Shown here: positions 25,500-36,639 of the stretch, one piece after another | Position numbering within the stretch: position 1 is the first letter of the stretch | How the letters are laid out: each line of letters begins with the position of its first letter | Source of the DNA: Phytoseiulus persimilis | Taxonomy: Eukaryota; Arthropoda; Arachnida; Mesostigmata; Phytoseiidae | DNA: 64,000 bases | Reading direction: 5' to 3' | NCBI GenBank assembly: GCA_037576195.1 | Contig: CM075101.1 | Location: forward strand, 18,662,001 to 18,726,000 | Notes under the pieces: generated by a model | What the model was told of the DNA's origin: nothing | The model's input: only the letters and a program-made list of their open reading frames with translations | Databases searched by the model: none | Program-made: the position numbers and the translations under genes

Positions 25500-26900
25500 C
25501 AAAAATATCTTGTGTGGTAAAAAGAGGATTTAATTTGTATCTGAATTAAATCTGAACCATCTTAAGACCCAAGCCCACCGCCCGCAATGGGATTTGCGAG
25601 GCGATAGGGAGTGTTATTGAAGCAATACCGAAAGGTGATCCCGGGACACTTCTGAGGGCTGGCTGAGAGGTTCAGCCGGAAAACAAAGAAAAGGTCGGTA
25701 CGACGTCACGGAGCTCGCCAAGTCCCCGATCCGGAAAGCATACGAGTTCAACAGAACGAGCCGATTGCTTCTCATAGGGGGCGGTGAACGGCCAGTATTA
25801 TTTAATCGAGTTTCGCTCGACTGCGGCTGCGGTTCACGATAATATTCTCGCCACATCATGGAGCAGACATCGAGGCCATTCGTCGATCCATCATTGATTC
25901 GTGGCCACAACGGCCCTAACTCGGAGTGAGGAGGTATTTATGGCCGTTCTCTGTTGTGTATATGTGAGTCGGTGAGAGCAGTTTGTGTGTGTTCAGAACG
26001 GCACTTCGACTGGATAAGTATACTGGCGGCACGCTCGGTGTCGGTTGTAAACTAATACCGTAGATGAGCTAGTTGCTCGAGTGCCACGGGCAACTTCACT
26101 ATGGCCCGCCAACCGCCAGTAGGTTGGCAGGCCAGCAAGCAGGCGAACAACCATTTAAGAGATAAGTACGAGGGCCAGGAAAGGCGTTAGCCACCTTAAC
26201 CGCATCGTGGACTTTGGCTATGGCTGCCTTATGGCTTAGGATATGGCTCGTTAGGGACGAGTAGGAGGACGACGACAACGACGGAGACCACCACAACCGA
26301 CGCAGCGATCATAAACATCGCGCAACCTACATCCTACGTGTTCAACGAACTAAGCCGCCGAACGGCCATGATATCGATCGAATCAAAGTATCGAAGAACC
26401 GATCAGGTACCTTTGCTGGATCGGATCTCCTCTAGTCTTTCTGCATTCCCGCAGGTCGCTGGAGGAGGCGGCGTGGAACGTCAATTGTCATCGGCTGAAA
26501 ACTCCTCACGATCGAGTCCTGTCCTACGATGAGCACGGCGAAAACGTTTGCTGGATCGGCGGGGCCGCAGGTTTTTTGGCGAAAACTTTCAGAAGGGAAA
26601 GTCGTTCCTGTCACACAAACGAGCAGGAAGAGGTGATGAGGGGACGAATCAATGACAACGCAGAATAGACCAGGGAAAAACTCTCTTGCGGAAAGTAAGC
26701 GGGGGAAGAACTCGGAATGAGTGAATGCGCTCGGGGTGCGAGTCGACCAAAAGCGTGCCGGTCTTGCGTGCCCTTGCAAGGCGCTGTGCGTGTTTCAAAG
26801 AAGTAGACAGCCATCCGGGAGAAATAAAAAAGCAGACAGCAGCGTGAAGTCCATAAAAACTCGTGAAGCCTCCGGAGTCGATCTCGAGCTCCTAAAAATA
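25500..26900. other. Stretch without supported genes
   Basis: It follows the tRNA-like element and begins with AT-rich sequence that may be that element's tail. No frame has a recognisable motif. Confidence 0.4.
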
Positions 26901-26906
26901 AAAGTG

Positions 26907-27203
26907 ATGACACAATCGCAATATCAAAGCGACGTCAGGAGCACGACCGCGATCGACCATCAAGTACAGTGTACAGTGCCTAGTGGAACGACAAATAAAG
27001 TGCTCGTCTTGAAAAGCGCCGTCGTTGACTCTTCAACATTGAACGGGGTATCCGACTCCTCTCACCGTTCGGCCGCGCTCCCTCCGCTCGGGCTCGATCC
27101 TCGCGAGGATGGCGACTTCAAACTCCATTCGGGCCTAAGTAGAACTGTCTCGCTCTCAATAGCCGCGCATTCGAAGCTGCTGCGTTCTAGGTGCGTTCAA
27201 TAA
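26907..27203 (+). CDS. Candidate coding segment, unknown protein (98 aa)
   Basis: I do not recognise this protein. From ATG at 26907 the frame runs 98 codons, and it is open further upstream to about 26721. The composition is balanced (Ser, Val, Leu, Asp, Thr, Lys), unlike the Arg/Ser/Pro-rich chance frames around it. Two endings are possible. The frame stops at TAA 27201-27203, which lies inside an AATAAA signal (27199-27204), with a second AATAAA at 27222-27227; this would suit a short 3' end. Alternatively it is an exon ending at 27190 with a reasonable donor, TAG/GTGCGT. No signal peptide or membrane segment is visible. A chance frame of this length is well within expectation for a window this size, so the call is weak. 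Confidence 0.2.
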   Translation: MTQSQYQSDVRSTTAIDHQVQCTVPSGTTNKVLVLKSAVVDSSTLNGVSDSSHRSAALPPLGLDPREDGDFKLHSGLSRTVSLSIAAHSKLLRSRCVQ

Positions 27204-27227
27204 AAGTGTCTCACTGATAGCAATAAA
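27199..27227 (+). promoter_or_regulatory. Two poly(A) signal hexamers
   Basis: AATAAA occurs at 27199-27204 and at 27222-27227, 23 bases apart, directly at the end of a candidate open frame. This spacing and place would fit a transcript 3' end, but single AATAAA hexamers are common by chance. Confidence 0.25.
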
Positions 27228-27229
27228 TC

Positions 27230-30200
27230 AAGGAAGGCTGGAGCAAGAGAGAGGGAAGGAGAAAAAATTCCCAAGCCATAAACCCCACTACTGAATGGAA
27301 GATGAGGTTATCCTACGCCTTAACTCTTTGGGCGATTTTTTTCGACCTGAACCCTTGAGTCGGGAGTATGCCGGCAGGGTCGACGCATCGTTCTGCGCTG
27401 AATCTCTATTTACTTGGAGAACGTTTTTTTTGCTCGGTCCTCTCCAAACGTTCCTCTCCCGGTTCTCCTCCGGCCGGCGAGCATAAAGGCTGGTTGGCAA
27501 GCAAGCAAGCAACGAGAGCTGGATACATTGCTGCATATATGGCTTGAATATTATGCTCCGCGACGACCATACGGCCTACATATGTATATATAGGCTTCTA
27601 TTGCATACTACGAATTGCAAGAGGGAGAGCGAGAGATTGGAGGAGATCAGAGATGATCGCGGAAACCGAGTCGGACTGAAGCGATCCGACAGTGAGCCCA
27701 GCTAAGCAGCAGCAACGGCGCAAGCCACGGAAATTCATATTATGCTCTCTTGATCCAAGCATCCACGAGTCGACGGCGCGAGTCAAACTACCAATAAAGG
27801 CAAAGTGTTTCTCCCCTCAGCGTTGAATTCGAGCCTCTCAGAGTTCAGTGTTCCGAGCTCGTTCGTAGATCAGCTACCGCAGGCCCCACTACAATCTTCA
27901 CGAGAATCGCCGCGTCGAATATTTTCCACGTATACAATGCCGAGATCACGGGACGCAAATAGAATATTTTCCCGTTCTCCGCCATTTTCCCATCGGGGGC
28001 TCTCTTCCTCATGGCGGGAATGGGCTGAACCTGCAGGCTCCGGTCTTGCTTGGACACTTTCCAACTGACAGGCAGACACGTCACTCGATGCACAGACGCG
28101 CACGCTTCCACAACGAATTATGGCTTTTTGAAATTATTTCTTCAAATGTTCTTTCTTTTTCATTTTTCAATTTCTCAAAATGGGACACTCTCAAAGCAGC
28201 CAAATGGGGAGCAGGGTCATCCGTCTAAAATGAGGTGTCAGCCAAACACGTCAGGAGTTTCTCGGGTACCCAACCCACGACGGCACCCTTGAGCTTCGCG
28301 AGCCCTAGCGACAAGGTTTTGGGCCCAAAGTCGACTGCCCAGGAGGTAGCAGAAGCTCTCAACGCGCCCCGACAATATTCCGAATATCTTGATGGAGAAT
28401 TCCGGGGAAAAAACTACTTTCGATGCGATGACGGATTGATAGAGGGGGCAAGCGCGCGTCTGACCAAAAATGGTGCTGCCTCAAGGCAAGGGTTGAGCTC
28501 ACAAAAATTCGGGGAATTTTCGCGCTGGGTTGCTTCGGATACATGTATATGTACTCCCTGCCTAGCTTCTTCATGAAGCGGTTGTGGTCCACAGGGAACT
28601 TTTGTTGAATATCGGAGGCGCGAGCAGCTCGGGTGTGGGATGCGCCCGACGAGCCCTCACAGTGACAGTCTGTGACTGACCCCTTCGGGTGGTTTGCCAG
28701 GCGGCACGAGGCGCATTCTCCGCGTACGGTCGACCTACGGTCACTCATAGACTGGGCTCGATGTATCTCGTGAATTGTCAGCGCGATACCAAGCTTTCGC
28801 CCGACTCCTCCATCGGAGCGCATCTTGGAACCGCGTTATTGGGCGAGAGTACTGTAAATGATCTAGGGAAAAATGATTAATGGAGCGGGGGAGCAACAAA
28901 AGGAAAGCGGATATAAATTTCAATTTTTCGATAATTGTGACCCATATCGTGACCCAGGTGGCTCTGAAGAGTTTGCATTCGCTTCGAGATTTGCATGAGA
29001 AAGGAAATTTCTTTGAGTCTTTGAAGTTGCTCCCGTCGTCGTTGGCGCTGTCGAAGCCAACTCGCCGCTCCCGGTGTCTCCATTTTTCTCTAGTTCGGAG
29101 GCTCGACTCCTCTTCCTGAGGTTCTCCCAGCTCGATAGCCGCAGGAAACTATGTCTATGAGTCTGTCTGCGTCCGTCCGTCCGTGTCTGCGAGCGCGTGC
29201 GGGCTGCGTCGTCTTTCGATGGGTAATTTGACTCGGATGAAATTTTTCAATGTCGCATCTATGGAGATTTCTCGAAAACGCGAACCGCGGCTCCTCCAAG
29301 TTTGAAAATTACGCGAGACTCGGCTGGCCCCCCTGGTTATGCTCTCGTCTTGGGGAACGGCTCGTCGGCGCGGCAGTCAGCCAGCGGAGACCGTCGTCGA
29401 CTTGTTCATTCGCCATCGACAAAGGAGAAAAAAGAGAGACCAGCGGTCAACGAGCCAGTCCATCCGGTTCCGCCAGGATTCGGAACTGCATCGTCGCCAG
29501 GGCGTCTCCGTTCGCTCGTTCCCATGAATGATTTCTCGCTCGTTCCTGACTTCTTGGAGCTCCAAGAGCCAGATCCGTCCCCTGTGTGTGTGTGTATGCG
29601 CATGCACACGAGACACGAGGAGGTTCCATCGTCAGATATTCGAAAAACGAAGCGCCCTGTGCCTCGTGCTCGGAGATTTTCCAGGGCCCATTCTGGCGAG
29701 GTGGGAGTCGGGGCCTCCAGACCGCGGGGTTTTAGTGTTGGCTACGGGGAGAGATCCGAGAACGGCGAGGCAAGACTCAAAGGCTCAGAAAATGAGAGAG
29801 GAGTCCGACCCGGAGTCAAACGGTTTTGAAAAATCATCGTCCACTTGTTGTCGTTTGTTGCGCAACCGTCGCCGCTCGCGGAGCCGGTCGGTCGGTCGTT
29901 GGTGTTGTCGTGGCTTCGGGCATTTGGCCGAGTATTTGCCTCGGCGAGCGTTGAATGTCTTTGTTCTTTTGGGATGTTGGGGACTGGTTAGCTCGCTGAC
30001 TGACGGGCAGGGGGAGCGGACATCGTCCGTTGCGATTGCCATTCAAAATACTCGGCGACCCTGCTGGGCAACAGCAGCGGGAACTCTCCAGCCTGACCGG
30101 ATCGGACCAGACCCATCCGCGACCACCGCTCGTGCCAGGCGAGGAGAAACTCGACCAGCCACCCATCCATTCATGAATGTCGGCTGCGAGAACAGGGACA

Positions 30201-33200
30201 ACCAGCGACGACACGGTATCAAGTCGACACGACACGCTGAGAACGAGCGAGCGAGCGGGCGGGCGGGCGAGTAACAGACCCAACGACAGAACATTGGTTG
30301 CTCACTTGAAACTCGATTGAATGGTAGCACCCCGTGCCAACTGTTGGCCCCTCAGAGGAGGGCAATGAGCTAAAATTTATCTTACCGCAATCGGTGCATG
30401 CGAGTCATCTTCTAGAATACGGGAAGGCTGCTCACCAGATTCACCGCGACTCGATCCAGGAAACTCGGGAGGAGGTTCGAAACGAACCTGACTCATTACG
30501 CTGCACATTCATGCGAACCGTGGAATCTTCAGGGATAGAAGAGCAGGTAAGGTTGGAGAAACAGTCTGATCGTCGGAATGTACGTCGCGAGAGAGCAGGG
30601 TATCCGCGAGTCTCTCAACGCAATACAAAACAACGCCGATTTCGACTGAAATGTCAACAAGACACCAAGCGACAATCTGGAGCCAGGTGAAACCATGCGT
30701 CAACTGGACCTGGTAGCTGCAGGATTCCTGAAGCCTTTTAGTTCTTTGAGTCGGTGCGGAGCTTGCGATCCCCCGAAAAGTTCAATGACTGGCTAACGAT
30801 AATCATTTCAGAAGTATGCGGATCAAACTTCAAATAGCTCGGCCACGTTGCCCGGGCGGCTGTGAGGCCGCAGAGATCAGGGGCGCGGAATTGAATGAGA
30901 GCGGAGTTGCAATCGAGGAAATCGGGAACTGAGGCGGAAATTCAAATCGCCTCGGGAACCAGATCGAGCCGCAAGGAGCTCACGACTGTGCAAAAAGGAA
31001 GTTTCAATCTTCGCCGGCTGCCGGACGGGAAGGAACTTCCAGGCTTGACATCTATCACGATATCGGTCCAAGCAAAATGACTGACGAGTCCCGCTTTCGG
31101 ATAATGTTGCAGCGCAATTTCCGAGAGGAATCGCCCGCGGGAACATGGCGAATTACCGACTCCAGAGGAGACGAAAGGAGTCAACAACGACTAGCAAAAT
31201 CAGTTGCTGTCGACATTCGTGACTCTCACAAACCGGCAGCGCAGCCCGGGGGCCAGCAGTCATCCATGTTCACGTCGTCGTTCGACAGTTCATGGTGAGT
31301 CTGCTCTTCGATAGGGCTTATTCCCGTTCCTTCGGAGTCGTTTCTGTGTTTTCGGTTCCCTCTGAGGTGGAAGACAGGGCTTTCTCGAGTCGATTATGGC
31401 CCAGACCGCACTTGAGAAATGGAACGGAGGACAGCAGAACGTGTAAAAATGGAGAAGTTTCACGGAAAAATTGCGTGATCCCTGTTCTTCCTGATCTTGT
31501 CACACTGAAAAAGATATTCACACATCTGACGCAAGGGGGCTGGAACCTCAACGATTTCACACAGTTCTTAAGAAGAGCATCTCAACGAATCTCCAGCCTG
31601 AGATCTGACGTGCGAAGTACAAATATGGCTCAAGAATAATGAAAACGCACAAGCGAAAACTCCGCAGGAATATACCATCGCGAATGTCTTCTCTCACGAC
31701 ATTCCGGCTGCAGGATTTTTTCCCACACCCATGTTGCACATATGGAGGCGGGAACTTTTGGGTGACGCTCGAACCGATGTGGAGAACATCGGATTTCCCT
31801 CTCACTCTCCAGCGACTGCATCTGGCCGAGCATTTCGTCATTTTCGTGGTGGTATTGGCTGACTGGAACATTCGAAATTCCATCGGCTCGCGAATCGACA
31901 TGCGCACCACAATAGACACCACTCGATTTTTTCGCAGCTACCAAAAAGCCGATCTTCCATCAAAAAAGCCCAAGGGGTTAGTGGTAAAAACGATGTTTTG
32001 GACTGGCATTCGATTGTTCCGTCGATACCATATCAGATAATTCTGAGAATCTCGTTCGCTACCTCGTGGGGTGTTGAACGGAGAGCCGGAAAAGCCACTG
32101 ACCGAGACTGCCCTTTCACAGGTGTGGTTCTCCTGGACAAGACAAAGGAGAGTGTGCTCGATCAGCCTTCGAAATCGAAGAGCATTGGGGATCTGGAACG
32201 CTCAAATCGCTCCGCGACGCCCAGGGATAGATCCTTAACTGTTGTTCCATGCGAACGTCCAGAGTTGTCCGAGCTCGACCGCGACCCAAGTCCTTCTTCC
32301 GAGCGCTCTCTGGATGAACACATTAAACAATGGCCTAAACATTCTAACTCGACCTCGTGGATCTCCCCAAACCGAATGAGGACTCGCTACGGGCAGCAAC
32401 GAGGAACGCCCCACTGGGCGAGCTCTCCGGCGTGGTTTTATCCATTTTCGATGGCGCTGATGATATGGAGCTTAATCTAGGATGCCATCTCGTCGTTCTC
32501 GCTGTGCCAGTTGTAAATACGACGCACAACCGCGCACGGCCAAGTGTCAACACGCACAGAGTCGCAGGCAGACCACCTCAGCCTCTCCAAACTGACCCGA
32601 GCCTCCCCGTTCTTCGCCCCCTGTTGTCTCTTCCTGCGTTGGAACCTCACGGAGTTCGGGTGTACGTGCCGGTGGCGACTCTCGAGTCATGGCCTGCGCA
32701 GAGCAGATCATGGCTCGTGGATATACGCTATGGAGTGCTCGAAAAACTTGGAACCGACGTTATTCATCGCGAGAGTCACAGGATAGCTCGCATCAACGAT
32801 AGGAGTTCGACTCACGGTCAACTCGCATTGACGATCGATGAGGAGAGAAAAATCGGACCCGATCCATGCGGAAGAAGCGCCCGAGCCCTGGAGTCGCGAG
32901 GAGCCGAATCTACGTGGAGTTCGCGCGAGTTTGCCGAAACTCTCCTGGATTTCTTCCCGAAATTCAATCGCAGACATAGTCGGTAGGCGATGCGGAACCC
33001 GGAGACAATGGAGGGAACCTACTTAATATCTGAACGAAGAACTCGAAATCGCACGAGCACGCTCGGGAGCCATCAGATCAAAAGCCACGACACCCGATTC
33101 AGCTCTTTCGCGGGAGACACGACACAGAGGAGCTGTGAATGGGTTAAGACCTCGGACTCTTCGGGCGAATGCCAGCTCTCATCGCTGCGAGAATGTTCAG

Positions 33201-34330
33201 CGCTTCAAGATGAGGATCCGAAATTGAAGTTCATCTCGAAAACCTTCCGTGAAAACAGGCGATATATAACCACTCAAGGACGCCGCCGGCGGCGGTCGAC
33301 TGATTAGATTGATCTCCACCCTAAAAAATCGTTTACGACTTCGAAACCTCAAATTGTCCACAATGTACCTCGACCACCTCGAATGTTTCTCGTCCTGGCG
33401 GCCGGGATAAGGGAAAGGGTTGTGACTCGTGGAGTGTTTGAGCTCCGGAGGCGAAGACTAAGAGCAGGGCTCAAGAACCAGCGTTCAAAACCAAGAGGAC
33501 TTCGAGGCTTTAGTCGCGACAATCGGCTCACTTTGCTCGTTTATGACGTCGTGATTCCGATCGTGCGGCGGGCTCTGGGGGAAACTTCCCCTGAACGATG
33601 GTCGTCGATTTGATCGCCTCATTCCTCGTGCTCGTTGTAAATCTGTTTCGGTCAAGGGTGCGCGACTTACCGCGCTGGAGGACCGCGAGCAAAGTTTGTG
33701 TGGGAGGCATTCGAGTTGTGGTCCCGTTGGGAGACGACACATAATCGTCGGACGAGGGACACTTCGGGAATAATCGTAATCATCGTTTCGATGAATGAAA
33801 GCAAAGCTGGATGACCCAGGGGGCACGGCCTGCTGTGCCTGGCTGCGGGGTCAGGACCAAGAGAGCGAGAAACAAAGAGGGGCCAGGACGAACGCTGCCG
33901 AAAAGAAAGATTCTCATCAGAGTTAGGTTCGCCGGAGCGCGAGTAATAGGAATATGGCCCGTTGATTATTATGCCCTATGGCCTTCGTCTCCAGCCATTT
34001 GCTTTCTTCTCTGGCTCCTCGGTCTTGCCGGCCGGTTTTTCCCTCTTAGTCCGGCTCTCGCGTTTGAATTCAACCATTCGCTCGGAAAACCTTGCCAAGA
34101 ACGGGGACACGACGACTGAGCTCGCTCTCGGATCCATCTGGATTTCTCAATTGTTCGATCAATGGGGGACGACCCGGCTCGCACCTCTTTCTTCAGCGCT
34201 TCCCTCCGCTGCGTTCGATGGAGGCGTCTCGCGTTTGTTGCAAAAAAAGTCGTCTGGACAATCCGACAACGGTCCAGGTAGATATTCGGTCGGCTGGAGG
34301 TGTCCGGCGGTTGTTTCGATCTCGGGTCGA
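27230..34330. other. Stretch without supported genes
   Basis: It includes open frames of 248 codons (plus, 29528-30274) and 209 codons (plus, 32357-32986). The first is Arg/Ser/Gly-rich and overlapped by minus-strand frames of up to 149 codons. The second has no ATG near its 5' end, has more balanced composition and no known motif. A (GT)n tract lies at 29583-29595, and a 7-bp hairpin with a 3-base loop lies at 30473-30489 (AGGTTCG / CGAACCT). Confidence 0.4.
29583..29595. repeat. (GT)n short microsatellite
   Basis: Six GT units. Confidence 0.8.
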
Positions 34331-34338
34331 GTGATTGT

Positions 34339-34815
34339 ATGGAAGATATTCAAAACAGCAGCCCACCACCCGCTCCTGACTCGGACTCATCCGATTCAGC
34401 GTCCGTCGCTGATAGCGGAAGCCTTCGCTGTTTCCGATGAAGGAGCGAGATGTCGGAATCGACTCCTTCGCAACCACGTCCCTCCGTACTCAGACTTTTG
34501 AGCGATCGAAGACCCGAGTCGAGTCGGGAGGATCATCAAGAACAAAAAAAATCTCCTACGTGGCTTGGTCCCGAGTCAGTTAAACTCGCAAAGTTTTACA
34601 ATGCGCTCGACGAGAGCCCGTGCCTCGCCCGGCTTTGTTTCAATTTTTTGCCTCGCTCTCGGCTGATGCACGTCTCCTGTGCTGAGACAGCCGATCTTCA
34701 AATCATTCTATTGACGGGAAACGCTCTTCCCCAACTGAACGATGTCCTTGGCGTAGAATCCTTGCGACTCGGTCGCCGTCTGCGAACGATTCGAGCAGCT
34801 TCTCGAAACAGTTAG
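34339..34815 (+). CDS. Candidate coding segment with internal TGA, unknown protein
   Basis: I do not recognise this protein. An ATG at 34339 opens 33 codons rich in Asp, Ser and Pro (a run such as PDSDSSDSASVADSG), then TGA at 34438-34440. In the same frame, an ATG at 34450 opens 121 codons to the stop at 34813-34815. The second part begins with a Ser/Pro/Arg-rich stretch and continues with Leu-rich sequence that could be helical. If real, the TGA could mark a pseudogene, a sequencing error, two exons, or readthrough; nothing like a SECIS element was identified. The simplest explanation is two chance frames in phase. Confidence 0.15.
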
Positions 34816-34819
34816 CGTC

Positions 34820-36330
34820 GCCCGCCATCCAGGACGAATACGTGGGTGCAAGAACCGACCGGAGACAGTTCGGCGAACGCGCACGACGTTTTGATTGTTC
34901 CCTTCAAGAAATTCCCTCAGAAACAGAAGAAAGTTTCAGTGTGCCCGAGTTCAGCCCCTCTTGATATGTATCCAACCATCGGGAAATTTGTTCGAAAAAA
35001 GAGAACTTTGTTGCTGTTTGCGCGGGATATTCCGCTTGTTCGTCTTTCGAGAATCCGTGCATTTGATTATGCGTGCTCACACCTCGCCGAGTGAGGAAAA
35101 AAGCCCGCGGGAAAACCGAAGATTAGGATTAGGCACGGCGGACCAACGATGGGGGGATCCAGCAGGCAACACTTTGAATTTTTCTCGGTGACAACGAATC
35201 AAAGAGTTTTGATCGAGGTTTGGTACAAGTATTCCGGCAAAATCCAGTGCCAGCATCAACTGAAGGACTCCCGAAGCTAGCCTCGTTAGAAAGAGGTTCG
35301 TTCTCGAAGGGTCCAAGCTCGACATTCAACAATCGAGTTCGACGAAGTTCGCGCGTGAATCGGAGGAAGCGATGTGATTCAACATGAATCAGCTCCCCGC
35401 ATCGGCGAGTTCCTCTCGAGCCTCGCATGATCACCGGCATCCAGCATCAACTCTGGGCCAGGAGCATTCGGCGGAATATTTACAGGTTTCCTCTTCAACG
35501 ACAAGGATCCAATTTGCATCTCGTCTCCCACCCTGCAGTTTTTCCTTTGCTCCACTCTGTTTCTCACACGTTTTGTATCTCTATACCCTCGGATCATCAC
35601 GATTCAGGACGCGCAATTTCGAATCTGCATACAATTTCCGAGAGGCCGGATTTTTGTGGCATTTCCCTCAGCTGGTCAGCTGCCCACGCAATACAATGAA
35701 CGACCTGGGCTCCGAACCTCGCCGGTGGTCCTGCGTGCCCCTGCCGGTCAAGAGAAAACCCTTGAAAACTCTTTTCTTTCTCCCAAACTTTTCATTCCTG
35801 ATGGGATGGGCCGACGCTCGCAATCTTCTCAAAGTTCTCCCTCTTGTCAAGTCAAGATTTCGTTGGCGCTGATTCATCGAATTGAATATCTCCCGGAGGG
35901 GGCCCAGGTTCGGTTGTGCAATCGTTGTTGTCTCAGGCTTTTTCTTCCCGAGGCCGAAAGGAGCCCGGAAGGAATCGGCCCCGTTCACTGAGAGGTCTCT
36001 CGCGAAACTTCGCTCACCGAAAACTTCTTGCGAACCCTTCTCAACCGCGCATCGAACCGGTTGCGTGCCTTGTCGGCCACCCTTCAGTCGCTGCTCCAAT
36101 CGGTCAGCTGGTCGAGCAGGCGTTTCGAGCTGGTTCCGTTTGCTAATCAGGACCGTTGTTCGGCGGCTGCAGAGGCAAACCGAGCATCCTTCCTCTAATG
36201 GACGATGGCGACCTACCACATGCGAGCTCGCATCCATCCGCGCCGGCGAGTCGACCCGTTGCCACCAGCCGGCCGCCGAAGCAACCCAGCGTCCGGCAGT
36301 CAGTCCCAAAAGCGAACGTCCGCTAACCAG
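34820..36330. other. Stretch without supported genes
   Basis: Open frames of 224 codons (minus, 35668-36342) and 162 codons (plus, 35384-35872) overlap on opposite strands. Neither carries a family motif, and both are rich in Arg, Ser, Pro and Leu. Confidence 0.4.
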
Positions 36331-36370
36331 TAATAAATGCAAATCACACTAATGATGATATCGTAATTAA
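36331..36370. promoter_or_regulatory. AT-rich cluster of POU octamer and homeodomain cores
   Basis: In 40 bases there is a perfect octamer ATGCAAAT (36337-36344), TAAT at 36331-36334, TAAT at 36350-36353 and TAATTA at 36364-36369, in an AT-rich pocket within balanced sequence. ATGCAAAT is the known POU/Oct site and TAAT the homeodomain core. An enhancer is one reading. Octamers occur four more times in the window (22215, 28989, 35512, 43652), only moderately more than chance. Confidence 0.25.
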
Positions 36371-36606
36371 AATCCATTCATCATAGGGACATGCTGGTCA
36401 GTTTGCAGAAGGATCTGGCAGCAGCCACAGCAGCTATCTCCTGGGAAGCAAGCGAGCGACTCGGCCGAGCAGCCCTCCCTTGCAAATTTTCTCGCTGATT
36501 TCTCCCTCTCCCCAGTCAACCTATCTCGTACACTCAAATGGACGAAACGAACACTAACTCACACTGGTGACGCTCGAAACTCGCAGTAGAAGCAATGCTG
36601 CCTGTC

Positions 36607-36638
36607 GTTTCCGACTTCCCGAAGTTTCCGACTTCCCG
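36607..36638. repeat. Two-copy tandem duplication, 17-bp unit
   Basis: GTTTCCGACTTCCCGAA is followed directly by a second copy truncated by one or two bases. Confidence 0.85.
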
Positions 36639-36639
36639 C

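Noticed and set aside
29528..30274. 248-codon plus-strand frame
   Set aside because: Arg/Ser/Gly-rich, begins in a (GT)n repeat context, overlapped by long opposite-strand frames, no motif.
34889..34899. TTTTGATTGTT, the 5' end of miR-315
   Set aside because: The rest of the mature sequence differs and no hairpin partner is visible.
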